Assembly: GCA_016795155.1 (NCBI GenBank)
Contig: JAEUIE010000032.1
Span: 124,001-188,000 of the forward strand
Length of the DNA stretch: 64,000 nucleotides
From: Planctomycetia bacterium
GTDB taxonomy: Bacteria; Planctomycetota; Planctomycetia; Gemmatales; HRBIN36
Reading direction: 5' to 3'
Both the position numbers and the translations under genes were made by a program. The notes beneath the pieces are model-generated. The model searched no databases. It saw nothing but the letters and a program-made list of their open reading frames with translations, and was not told the DNA's origin. Each line of letters opens with the position of its first letter. Positions within the stretch are counted from its first letter, which is position 1. Of the stretch, positions 33,745 to 40,872 are shown in pieces.

Positions 33745-34706
33745 AGCTTGCGATTGAGATTGGGATTGAACATAGTCCAATTGCTCTGCGTATTCTTGTC
33801 TTCCTTGATATCACGCACAAAGGCATGCGTACGAGCATCCAGATTATCAAGGTTGTAAATAAATACCGCTTCAGGTGTCATCGGCAATTTCGGACTGCCA
33901 TATTCGAGTTGGCCATGATGTGAAACGATGATGTGCTTCAAGCGATTGACCAACTCTGAAGGAAATGGCTCTTCAGTCAATTGTTCTGCCTGTTTGATTT
34001 TCTCATTGAGGATTTCGACGCCAATCACGATGTGACCAATCAACTCGCCTTCATCAGAATAATTGAAAGCGGAATCGTAGCGGAGTTCGCGTATCTTGCC
34101 GATGTCATGTAGAAAAATACCCATCAGAACAATGTCCCGGTTCAAGGCGGGATAAACCGGCATCAGGCGTTCTGCACCATCCATCATGGTCACGACATGT
34201 TCCAGCAGACCACCCAGATAGGCATGATGTTGTCTGACTCCTGCTGGGGCTTTGCAGTATTCTCGAATCAGCTTGTCGTCCATGAAGAAGGCCTGGGCCA
34301 ATGCCCGCAGATGCTGATCAGATGATTTGAACAACAGGCCTTTGAGTTTCTCCTGCAGCTTGGCGATATCCTGCTCGGTATGAGGCAGGAAATCAGTCAT
34401 ATCAAACTTCTCTCCACGCACGGATTGCACATCGGAAAGAATGATCTGCAATGCACCTTGAAACAGTTGCACTTTGCCCTTGGCTTTGATGAAATCGCCG
34501 GCGTTGATCTGCCTGGTCACACTTTCCGTGGCATTCCATAACCGGGCAACGAGCGACCCGGAACGATCACGTAATTCCAACTGCAAATAGGCTTGCCCCT
34601 GCCGATTGGTTTTCACCTGCTTGTCGGTAGCAAGAAAAATGTCATCAAACGAATCACCGTCAGTAAACTGGCGAATATAGCGTCGAGGCATAGGGAACTT
34701 TCTCAA
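33693..34706 (-). CDS. YhaM-like 3'-5' exoribonuclease (OB fold plus HD domain)
   Basis: A 337-residue protein with an N-terminal OB-fold nucleic-acid-binding domain (about 20-95: TNRQGQAYLQLELRDRSG, then GDFIKAKGKVQLFQGALQ) and an HD phosphohydrolase domain with H170 in GGLLEHVVTM and H200-D201 in FLHDIGK, then HIIVSHHGQLEYGS. This combination matches YhaM/CBF1 exonucleases, which digest RNA and single-stranded DNA. It is last in a minus-strand run after the sulfatase and DCC protein genes, 30 bases downstream of the latter. The 3' 52 bases overlap miaA. Confidence 0.87.
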   Translation of the reverse strand: MRKFPMPRRYIRQFTDGDSFDDIFLATDKQVKTNRQGQAYLQLELRDRSGSLVARLWNATESVTRQINAGDFIKAKGKVQLFQGALQIILSDVQSVRGEKFDMTDFLPHTEQDIAKLQEKLKGLLFKSSDQHLRALAQAFFMDDKLIREYCKAPAGVRQHHAYLGGLLEHVVTMMDGAERLMPVYPALNRDIVLMGIFLHDIGKIRELRYDSAFNYSDEGELIGHIVIGVEILNEKIKQAEQLTEEPFPSELVNRLKHIIVSHHGQLEYGSPKLPMTPEAVFIYNLDNLDARTHAFVRDIKEDKNTQSNWTMFNPNLNRKLYKGEPANSMEGVMEDM

Positions 34707-34736
34707 TCGAAATCATCATGATATGAATGGATGTCG

Positions 34737-35198
34737 TTATGGCTTTGGCTGTGCAGGTCGGGCGGGCAATTCGCAAACACCGTCTTTGCAGGGAACCAGT
34801 TGAAAACGGATCTTGGCAATCCAGAGGTATATCTTATTGCCCAGCCACGGTACGCCAGGCAAATAGAGAAACGGTGCAAGCAACCAGCAGGCAGGCAGCC
34901 GCCACGACATCCAGCGAAATGCTGTAAAGCCCCAGTAAATCGGATGGCCCGATGGCGGAACCAGGTGCATTTCCTCGATCATGCGGACTGGAACAAGTGG
35001 TGGCTGAGTCCTGGGCAGCTTTTCGGTTTCCCTGCAGTTTTGAAAGCTCAGCTTATTTAGCCAATCCAGTTTTCTCAGAATGGCTACGCTCTTCTGGCAG
35101 AAGGCACACTCTCCATCGAAGAGTACCAGTGCCTTGGCGTGTGCTTCAGGAATATCTGATTTGTGATCCATCACCATTATTCTACCGTGAACCTGCAT
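34737..35198 (-). CDS. DCC-family thiol-disulfide oxidoreductase-like protein (DUF393)
   Basis: A 153-residue protein with the family motif DGECAFCQKSV (YDGxCxxC-like) near residues 28-38 and a second membrane-adjacent segment with AFRWMSWRLPACWLLAPFLYLPG. The CxxC pair suggests a thioredoxin-like redox role, though the family is poorly characterised. The start is uncertain: ATG 35198 lies inside a perfect 6-5-6 inverted repeat directly after the sulfatase stop, so ATG 35177 (MVMDHKSD) may be the real start. It is cotranscribed with its neighbours by position. Confidence 0.82.
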   Translation of the reverse strand: MQVHGRIMVMDHKSDIPEAHAKALVLFDGECAFCQKSVAILRKLDWLNKLSFQNCRETEKLPRTQPPLVPVRMIEEMHLVPPSGHPIYWGFTAFRWMSWRLPACWLLAPFLYLPGVPWLGNKIYLWIAKIRFQLVPCKDGVCELPARPAQPKP

Positions 35199-35213
35199 TC
35201 ATTGCAGGACCAA

Positions 35214-36647
35214 TTACTTTTTCGCTGGCGGTATTCGTGCAAGGTCAATGGCCTGTAACGGAAATACTGCAGAGGGTACATGTTCCCTTTTCATGATGTC
35301 TTCCAGCCTGGCAAGCATTTCAGGGTGTTTACTTGATATGTCGAGTTTTTCACTCTCGTCGGCTTCAAGATCATACAGTTCTGTTTTAACGGGCTTACCA
35401 ATCTGTTTGCCAAGCTGTTGACGAACCGCCTTCCATTTGCCTGCAATAACAGCCTGCTGTCCGCCATAGCCCGGAGATTCCCAGAATAGAAAATCATGCG
35501 TTCGCTGTTGTCGCTGACCAAGGAGAGTAGGCAAGAAACTGATACCATCAGTTGGTTCAGGTAACTTTGCGGAAGTCAATTCTGCCATCGTGGGTAAAAC
35601 ATCCCAAAAAGCCCAACGGGTTTCGCACGTTGTGTTTGGTTTTATTTTTCCCTTCCAAGTTGCTATGAACGGTACACGCAATCCACCTTCATACATACTT
35701 CCCTTGAGGCCACGCAGATGCCCGGCAGATTGAAAGAAAGTTGAATCAGCTCCACCAACATGGTGTGTTGGCCCATTATCGCTGGTGAATATTATCAGCG
35801 TGTTCTCACTTAGCATTAGTTCCTCAACCAGTGCAACGATCTTGCCAACGGTCTTATCCAGTCGGCTGACCATCGCTGCATACCCGGCATGCGGGGCAGG
35901 GTGAGGAATGTAGCCTTTCTTGCCATCGTAGGGAGGATCATCTCCCAGTTTATCTCGATACTCGTTCAGTTCACTTTCAGGAACGGATATCGAAACATGT
36001 GGAATGATGTAAGGCAGATAGAGGAAGAATGGTTTTCCACGATTCTCGCGAATGAACTTCAGCGATTCTTCCTCAAGGAGATCGTGCGAATATTGATTGC
36101 CTTCTTTGAGATTGTTGCTTGGTAATTCGAAACGAGCCGCATTACGATACAGATAATTCGGGTAATGGTAATGGGCATGCCTTTGGCAGTTGTACCCGAA
36201 GAAATAATCTATGCCATGTCTGAGTGGATCACCTGTGCTGCCAAACATGCCCAGGCCCCATTTGCCGATGGCTGCGGTGGCATATCCCTGTTGTTTCATC
36301 ATGGCAGGGAGTGTGAACTCATCAGCATTAATTGGATGTTGTCCTTCTGGCCTGGCTTCGCGGTTATCGCGAATAGTGGCATGGCCTGGATGTTTGCCGG
36401 TCAACAGGCAGCAACGGGATGGTGCACAGACATTGTTACCTGCATAGAAATGTGAAAACCTGATGCCCTGGCTGGCTAATTGATCGATGTGCGGAGTTTT
36501 GATTTTCTTCTGCCCATAACATCCTAGTTCGTACGTTCCCAAATCGTCAGCGAGAATGAAGATGACATTGGGCGTACGATCTTCAGCACAAGCCAATGCA
36601 GGTAACATCAGAATGCAAGAAAGCAGAATGAACCTAGAAGCAAACAT
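35214..36647 (-). CDS. secreted sulfatase (type I, formylglycine-dependent)
   Basis: Hydrolyses sulfate esters, in Planctomycetes usually from sulfated polysaccharides. A signal peptide (residues 4-21 ending ALACA) directs export; ATG 36647 is chosen because it places this peptide at the N-terminus, whereas the open frame extends to 36719. The metal-binding Asp pair is in ILADDLG (34-35). The formylglycine motif C74-A-P-S-R78 is followed by LLTGKHPGHATIRDN. The later SDNGPTHHVGG segment and EGGLRVPFIATWKG are also typical. Length 477 is normal. No formylglycine-generating enzyme is visible in the window. The substrate is not predictable. Confidence 0.93.
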   Translation of the reverse strand: MFASRFILLSCILMLPALACAEDRTPNVIFILADDLGTYELGCYGQKKIKTPHIDQLASQGIRFSHFYAGNNVCAPSRCCLLTGKHPGHATIRDNREARPEGQHPINADEFTLPAMMKQQGYATAAIGKWGLGMFGSTGDPLRHGIDYFFGYNCQRHAHYHYPNYLYRNAARFELPSNNLKEGNQYSHDLLEEESLKFIRENRGKPFFLYLPYIIPHVSISVPESELNEYRDKLGDDPPYDGKKGYIPHPAPHAGYAAMVSRLDKTVGKIVALVEELMLSENTLIIFTSDNGPTHHVGGADSTFFQSAGHLRGLKGSMYEGGLRVPFIATWKGKIKPNTTCETRWAFWDVLPTMAELTSAKLPEPTDGISFLPTLLGQRQQRTHDFLFWESPGYGGQQAVIAGKWKAVRQQLGKQIGKPVKTELYDLEADESEKLDISSKHPEMLARLEDIMKREHVPSAVFPLQAIDLARIPPAKK

Positions 36648-36715
36648 ACTGCGATAGTCCACGTATGATTTCACAGCTTGATGGTAATCAGCTTGAAGGC
36701 TTGATACCAATAAAA

Positions 36716-36737
36716 ACAACCCGGCGAACCGGGTTGT
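36716..36737 (-). terminator. intrinsic terminator with UUCG loop
   Basis: A nine-base-pair stem (36716-36724 with 36729-36737). On the minus strand the loop reads TTCG closed by a C-G pair, a very stable tetraloop form, and is followed by TTTTTATT. It lies just after the stop of the small gene at 36766-37047 and terminates that transcript before the sulfatase gene. Confidence 0.75.
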
Positions 36738-36765
36738 TGTGTAAAGGAAGAATTATCAAAGATGC

Positions 36766-37047
36766 CTAGGCAATCATTTTCATCAGTTTCTTGGAAGCTG
36801 CTGGTACATTCAGCGTGGTGGTTTGTGTCCATTTACCCGCATCAGCTGCTCCATTCCAGCGTTGCAGTGAAATGGTTTTGATCATGGCTCGTTCGTCTTC
36901 TTCGAGAATATCGAAGTAGGCCGATGCATAGCCATCACGAATTTTCTGTGAAGACATGCCGAGATAAAGTAACGCTTCTCGGCCATCTTCGAAAATGGCT
37001 ACTGCGCGCCAGCACTGTGGTTTGGATTCGGTGAGAAATGAAGGCAT
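36766..37047 (-). CDS. small conserved-looking protein of unknown function
   Basis: A 93-residue protein with no membrane segment. ATG 37047 (starting MPSFLTESKPQ) has a strong AAGGAGG site ten bases upstream; a TTG extension to 37071 is less likely. Features include RAVAIFEDGREALLYLG, which looks like a beta hairpin, a DILEEDERAMIKTISLQRW segment, and a Lys/Ala-rich C-terminus. I do not recognise a family. It has its own strong terminator and a single-gene transcript, which suggests a well-expressed independent gene. Confidence 0.7.
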   Translation of the reverse strand: MPSFLTESKPQCWRAVAIFEDGREALLYLGMSSQKIRDGYASAYFDILEEDERAMIKTISLQRWNGAADAGKWTQTTTLNVPAASKKLMKMIA

Positions 37048-37374
37048 CGGGGGGCACCCTCCTTGGAACAAAAGATGACTGGAACTCCGCCAGTCTTTAA
37101 GTGAGATCGTATTATGTGAATCGCACTACTCGATGTCAAAAGAAATCACAAAGAATCTTGAAGATATTTTGAATTTTTTTGCCTACTTCAGCTTGACCAG
37201 GCTTACCCATAAGGCTACCATTCGCCCAATCTGTGTGTATTGTCACACAGTCTATAGCTAAAGGAATACTGCCAGGAGGAAGCCATCGCTCCCGGCATGA
37301 AGGAGAAGGAACTCCACTCAGCACATCTGAACGGATCGTTTTTCTCTTTCATGAACTGCTTCTCAGGTTGATCC
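37048..37374. other. 327-base intergenic region between divergent genes
   Basis: No credible gene. It contains the leader of the small minus-strand gene with its ribosome-binding site, a short inverted repeat at 37077-37095, a T-rich stretch near 37170-37181, a possible plus-strand promoter at 37193-37221, and an inverted repeat CTGTGTG/CACACAG at 37231-37250. Confidence 0.5.
37193..37221 (+). promoter_or_regulatory. possible promoter for ispE-spoVG
   Basis: TTGACC (37193-37198), a 17-base spacer, and TACCAT (37216-37221). The -35 matches five of six and the -10 four of six. A 7-6-7 inverted repeat at 37231-37250 sits just at the expected transcript start and could be an operator. ispE begins about 150 bases downstream. 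Confidence 0.35.
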
Positions 37375-38328
37375 ATGCCAGATGATGTGCCCGCCACTTT
37401 TCGGTTGGCCGCCCCTGCCAAAATCAATCTGTTCCTTGAAGTACTGGGTAAACGGGACGACGGTTATCACGAACTCGTTACCTGCATGGTGCCGCTGACC
37501 CTGGCTGATGAACTTACCTTCTCAGCCGATTCTCAGTTATCCATGTCGTGCAATGATCAATCACTTCCCCTGGATGAACATAATCTGGTGATGAAGGCAG
37601 CGAAGGCTCTTCAGCGCCAGACACAAAGCACGCTGGGTGCGGCGATTCACTTGAACAAGCGAATCCCATCTCCAGCAGGGCTCGGTGGAGGCAGCAGCGA
37701 TGCTGCAACCACGCTCCGCGGGCTGAATCAACTCTGGCAAACGCAACTCAGCGAGCCGGAACTGATGAACCTGGCGGCCACTATCGGAAGCGATGTCCCG
37801 TTTTTCCTGGCACAATCCGCTGCCTGGTGCAGAGGACGGGGCGAAAAGGTCACACCTTTCAGGATGGAAGAGAATCTTTACCTCCTGATAGTGTGCCCGC
37901 AACAGGGGCTGAGCACTTCAGCCGTCTATCAATCCCTGCAGGCTGCTCCTATGACAGGAAACCTGCTCCCGACAAACGGCGAAAAGGCAATGGCCGAGGC
38001 AATCAGGATGAGAAACCTTGACGCCATTTCAAATGCACTTTTCAACCGGTTGCAAGGTACAGCTGAGCGATGCCTGCCACTACTTGTCGAACTTCGCGAG
38101 ATGTTTGACAAGGCAAAAACCCTGGGCTTGTGCCTGGGAAGCCTGATGTCGGGCAGTGGCAGCAGTTATTTTGTGGTATGCCGAAGCCTGGTCGAGACCC
38201 AGCGACTGGCTCAATGGTTTCTACAACTCTGGGATGGTGGAGTAACGATACACGGCATGGGGACGATGGAAGCCAAACCCGGTTTGCACGAGCGATCAGT
38301 CAAAGTGTTTCAAACCTCGACGGTTTGA
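37375..38328 (+). CDS. ispE: 4-diphosphocytidyl-2-C-methyl-D-erythritol kinase
   Basis: Phosphorylates CDP-methylerythritol in the non-mevalonate isoprenoid pathway. GHMP-kinase features are clear: APAKINLFLEVLGKRDDGYH with K16, the ATP loop PSPAGLGGGSSDAA (98-111), D140 in GSDVPFFL, and a C-terminal GSLMSGSGSSYF. Length 317 is slightly above the E. coli enzyme. The start at ATG 37375 leaves a short PDDVPATFR extension before the first strand. spoVG follows 77 bases downstream; the same pair of genes is close together in Bacillus, where purR and yabJ lie between. Confidence 0.95.
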   Translation: MPDDVPATFRLAAPAKINLFLEVLGKRDDGYHELVTCMVPLTLADELTFSADSQLSMSCNDQSLPLDEHNLVMKAAKALQRQTQSTLGAAIHLNKRIPSPAGLGGGSSDAATTLRGLNQLWQTQLSEPELMNLAATIGSDVPFFLAQSAAWCRGRGEKVTPFRMEENLYLLIVCPQQGLSTSAVYQSLQAAPMTGNLLPTNGEKAMAEAIRMRNLDAISNALFNRLQGTAERCLPLLVELREMFDKAKTLGLCLGSLMSGSGSSYFVVCRSLVETQRLAQWFLQLWDGGVTIHGMGTMEAKPGLHERSVKVFQTSTV

Positions 38329-38405
38329 ACTTCGACATTCGCACCATGCAGCAGGGAAGTTTCCAGGGAGGCGCCCTCAGCACCGAGGATTCAAGGAGGA
38401 CAGCC

Positions 38406-38987
38406 ATGCAGATCACCGAAATCCGCATCAAACTCATGGACGACAAAGAGAGCCGCAACGAACGCTTGCTGGCGTTCTGTTCAGTCACCTTTGATCACAT
38501 GTTTGTGGTGCGCGACCTCAAAATCATCGAGGGAATCAAAGGCCTCTTTGTTGCCATGCCCAGCCGAAAGCTCACCGATCGCTGCTCCAGTTGCCATTGC
38601 AAGAATCATCTCCGTGCTCGTTTCTGCAACCAGTGCGGATTCCGCCTGATGGAAGATCGTGCACCTCGCGACGATCATGGCCGAGCCAAACTGCATGCTG
38701 ATGTTGCACATCCCATTAATGCCCAGGCACGCGAATTCGTGCAGACAGGCATTATTCGCGCATTCCACGAAGAAATGGAACGTGCCCAGCAGCCGGGCTA
38801 TGTCTGCCGATACGACGAACTCGATGCCGGCGAGGAAACCATCGGGTTGTATGAAAGCCTGGTTGGTGCTCCGATCAGCGCAGACGCCCGCACTCATCAG
38901 CCTCATCCACCCCGTGGTACACCGTTGCCCCGCAGACAGACTGCATCCGTGCAAGCACCCGGTTTTGGTTCTGGCGTCTTTGAATAA
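38406..38987 (+). CDS. spoVG: SpoVG-family protein with inserted zinc ribbon
   Basis: SpoVG proteins are small nucleic-acid-binding regulators. The N-terminal part (MQITEIRIKLMDDKE, LAFCSVTFDHMFVVRDLKII, GLFVAMPSRK) and the later DVAHPINAQAREFV match B. subtilis SpoVG well. Between PSRK and DVAHPIN, where other SpoVG proteins have only a few residues, a 40-residue insert holds C60-x2-C63 and C74-x2-C77, a zinc ribbon. The C-terminus (about 130-193) is acidic and then Pro/Arg-rich. ATG 38406 has a perfect AAGGAGG nearby; the open frame upstream overlaps ispE and is not used. Target and role in this organism are unknown. Confidence 0.88.
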   Translation: MQITEIRIKLMDDKESRNERLLAFCSVTFDHMFVVRDLKIIEGIKGLFVAMPSRKLTDRCSSCHCKNHLRARFCNQCGFRLMEDRAPRDDHGRAKLHADVAHPINAQAREFVQTGIIRAFHEEMERAQQPGYVCRYDELDAGEETIGLYESLVGAPISADARTHQPHPPRGTPLPRRQTASVQAPGFGSGVFE

Positions 38988-38997
38988 TTGTTGCTTG

Positions 38998-39030
38998 GTT
39001 CCCTCTCCCCCTCGGGGAGAGGGTTAGGGG
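38998..39030. repeat. GC-rich dispersed palindromic repeat, copy 2
   Basis: A perfect ten-base stem CCCTCTCCCC (39001-39010) with GGGGAGAGGG (39014-39023), three-base loop, then a TTAGGGG tail. It lies between the convergent ends of spoVG and the AAA protein gene. Same family as 9253-9294 and 61457-61498. Confidence 0.8.
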
Positions 39031-39059
39031 CTTCTAATATGGCGCAGCCCATCATTTTA

Positions 39060-40718
39060 TTATGCCTTCGACTCTGATTTATCACTCGTCTCAGATTCAT
39101 TCCACAAGCCAGCCCATTCGACCGTTTGAGTATGCGAGCAACCAGGGCAACGTATCGTCTGGCCTAAATGTCCTGTTTGAATTTTGATGGTCTTGGCACA
39201 GCCTACACACCAATGTTCAAATCGATCTGTATCTTGCGCGGTAATTTGCTCTACAGGTAAATCCGACAGAGAAAGATCGGCTGGTTCCAGCGAACATAAT
39301 AGTTCTTTAGAAAGCGATTTCAATTGGGCCAGGCGTGTTGCCAGCTTTCGTAACGTGGATTCGAAGATGTTACGCGCCAGGCGGCCGTTGCCAAACTTGT
39401 CATCGCGTTTCTGCCAGTAATGAGTGAAGGCCTTAATCAACGATGCTCTGGTGGATGCAGAAAGTACGTAATGATCTCGCTGGCAGAACGTGTTGAAAAT
39501 ACGGCACAGTTCAACGGGTGAATAATCAGCAAAAGTCAAGGTGCGTCCAAAGCGTGATGCCAGACCCGGATTGGTGTTGAGCAGTTGTTGCATTGGTTCA
39601 GGATAACCTGCCAGTATCACCACCAGTCGGTCACGCTGGTCTTCCATGCGTTTGAGCAGCGTCTGAACCGCTTCCGCCCCATAGGGGTCTTCGCCTTCAT
39701 GCACCAGGCTATAAGCTTCATCAATAAAGAGTACGCCATCCAGAGACTCATCCACTCGAGCGTTGGTCTTGGCTGCAGTCTGTCCCGCATATTCCGCTAC
39801 CAGTCCGCTGCGGTCTGTTTCAACCAGATGTCCCTTTTTCAGAATACCAAGTGCACCGAGTAGCTTGCCATAAATGCGGGCTACCGTGGTTTTACCTGTA
39901 CCGGGATTCCCTGAGAAAATCGCATGCAGAGAAATCGATGTAACGGGCAAGCCATGTGCCTTGCGGTGTTTCTGCATCTCCAGGAAGTGAATCAGTTCCT
40001 TGACATCACGCTTCACCGAGGCCAAGCCGGTTAAGGCATCCAGTTCAGCCAGCAGTGTATTGAGATCAATTAATTCTGCGGGCACGGGCAGAGGCTTCAG
40101 AGCTTCTGCCTGGGCTTGTGCAGTCTTGAATTGCTGACTGATTTTCTTGCTGGATCCTGTATCAGTTGATTTTGTCGCCGGTTCGGTTTCATCATCAACA
40201 ATTCGAATGGGATGCAATACTCTCTGCAATTCGCTGCGCAACCAGCCCAGGTAGTAGCTTTCTGAATCTCGTACCTGCCCATCGACATGTTTGAACAGTT
40301 CTACCAGTTTCAGTGGTATCTTTTCGGCTTCGCCAAGACGGGCTTTGAAGGGAGCCAGTCTTTCAAAAGGCCACAGAAGATCTTCCCAGCGATACGGGTC
40401 CTGCTCGCCGTGCTTCACCAATATCGAACGGACATTCCGTTCATTGAATGGCCTGTTCCATAGCTGGCTGAAAACCATGCTGCACAGGTTGATTTCTGCT
40501 TCCGTCAGCCGTTGATCAGCCAGTACTACGCCATGAATGACTTTGAGCACCAGTCCTCGAAATAAATCCTGTATCTGCGAACGGAACTCGGTAGGGTTTT
40601 CCACCGCTTTCGGGCTGTTTGTGATGTATTCTTGTGCACATTGCATATAGAGCAAGGTGCCATCGGTAATCAGCTTCCTGACTTGGGTATGGATATCGGC
40701 GGAGGAGTCCTGGCTCAT
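39060..40718 (-). CDS. CbxX/CfqX-type AAA+ ATPase with TerB-like N-terminus and C-terminal zinc ribbon
   Basis: A 552-residue ATPase of the CbbX/EccA clade. Residues about 30-180 contain LADQRLTEAEINLCSMVFSQ, similar to TerB-type helical domains. The AAA domain starts near LDALTGLASVKRDVKELI, with Walker A GNPGTGKTTV (about 270-278) and Walker B GVLFIDEAYSLV (about 326-337). A Cys-rich end (CVGCAKTIKI to IRCPGC) forms a CxxC-x17-CxxC zinc ribbon. Family members remodel partner proteins (Rubisco in CbbX; type VII secretion in EccA). No such partner gene is adjacent, so the substrate is unknown. Confidence 0.86.
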   Translation of the reverse strand: MSQDSSADIHTQVRKLITDGTLLYMQCAQEYITNSPKAVENPTEFRSQIQDLFRGLVLKVIHGVVLADQRLTEAEINLCSMVFSQLWNRPFNERNVRSILVKHGEQDPYRWEDLLWPFERLAPFKARLGEAEKIPLKLVELFKHVDGQVRDSESYYLGWLRSELQRVLHPIRIVDDETEPATKSTDTGSSKKISQQFKTAQAQAEALKPLPVPAELIDLNTLLAELDALTGLASVKRDVKELIHFLEMQKHRKAHGLPVTSISLHAIFSGNPGTGKTTVARIYGKLLGALGILKKGHLVETDRSGLVAEYAGQTAAKTNARVDESLDGVLFIDEAYSLVHEGEDPYGAEAVQTLLKRMEDQRDRLVVILAGYPEPMQQLLNTNPGLASRFGRTLTFADYSPVELCRIFNTFCQRDHYVLSASTRASLIKAFTHYWQKRDDKFGNGRLARNIFESTLRKLATRLAQLKSLSKELLCSLEPADLSLSDLPVEQITAQDTDRFEHWCVGCAKTIKIQTGHLGQTIRCPGCSHTQTVEWAGLWNESETSDKSESKA

Positions 40719-40872
40719 ATCAAATCCATCATGTGGAAGTCCTTATCCTAGCAGAGCAGCGGGTGATGCCAGTAGAGTTTTTTATGTGATCCATGCAAAA
40801 ACCATCTCCCATATTGGCATCCCGTTGGTTACCATAATAACAACTATTCAGAATTTCCGAGGTGGTATCGAC

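Noticed and set aside
38130-38405. Upstream extension of spoVG overlapping ispE
   Set aside because: It lies wholly in another frame of ispE and its spacer, while ATG 38406 has an ideal ribosome-binding site and matches the SpoVG N-terminus.
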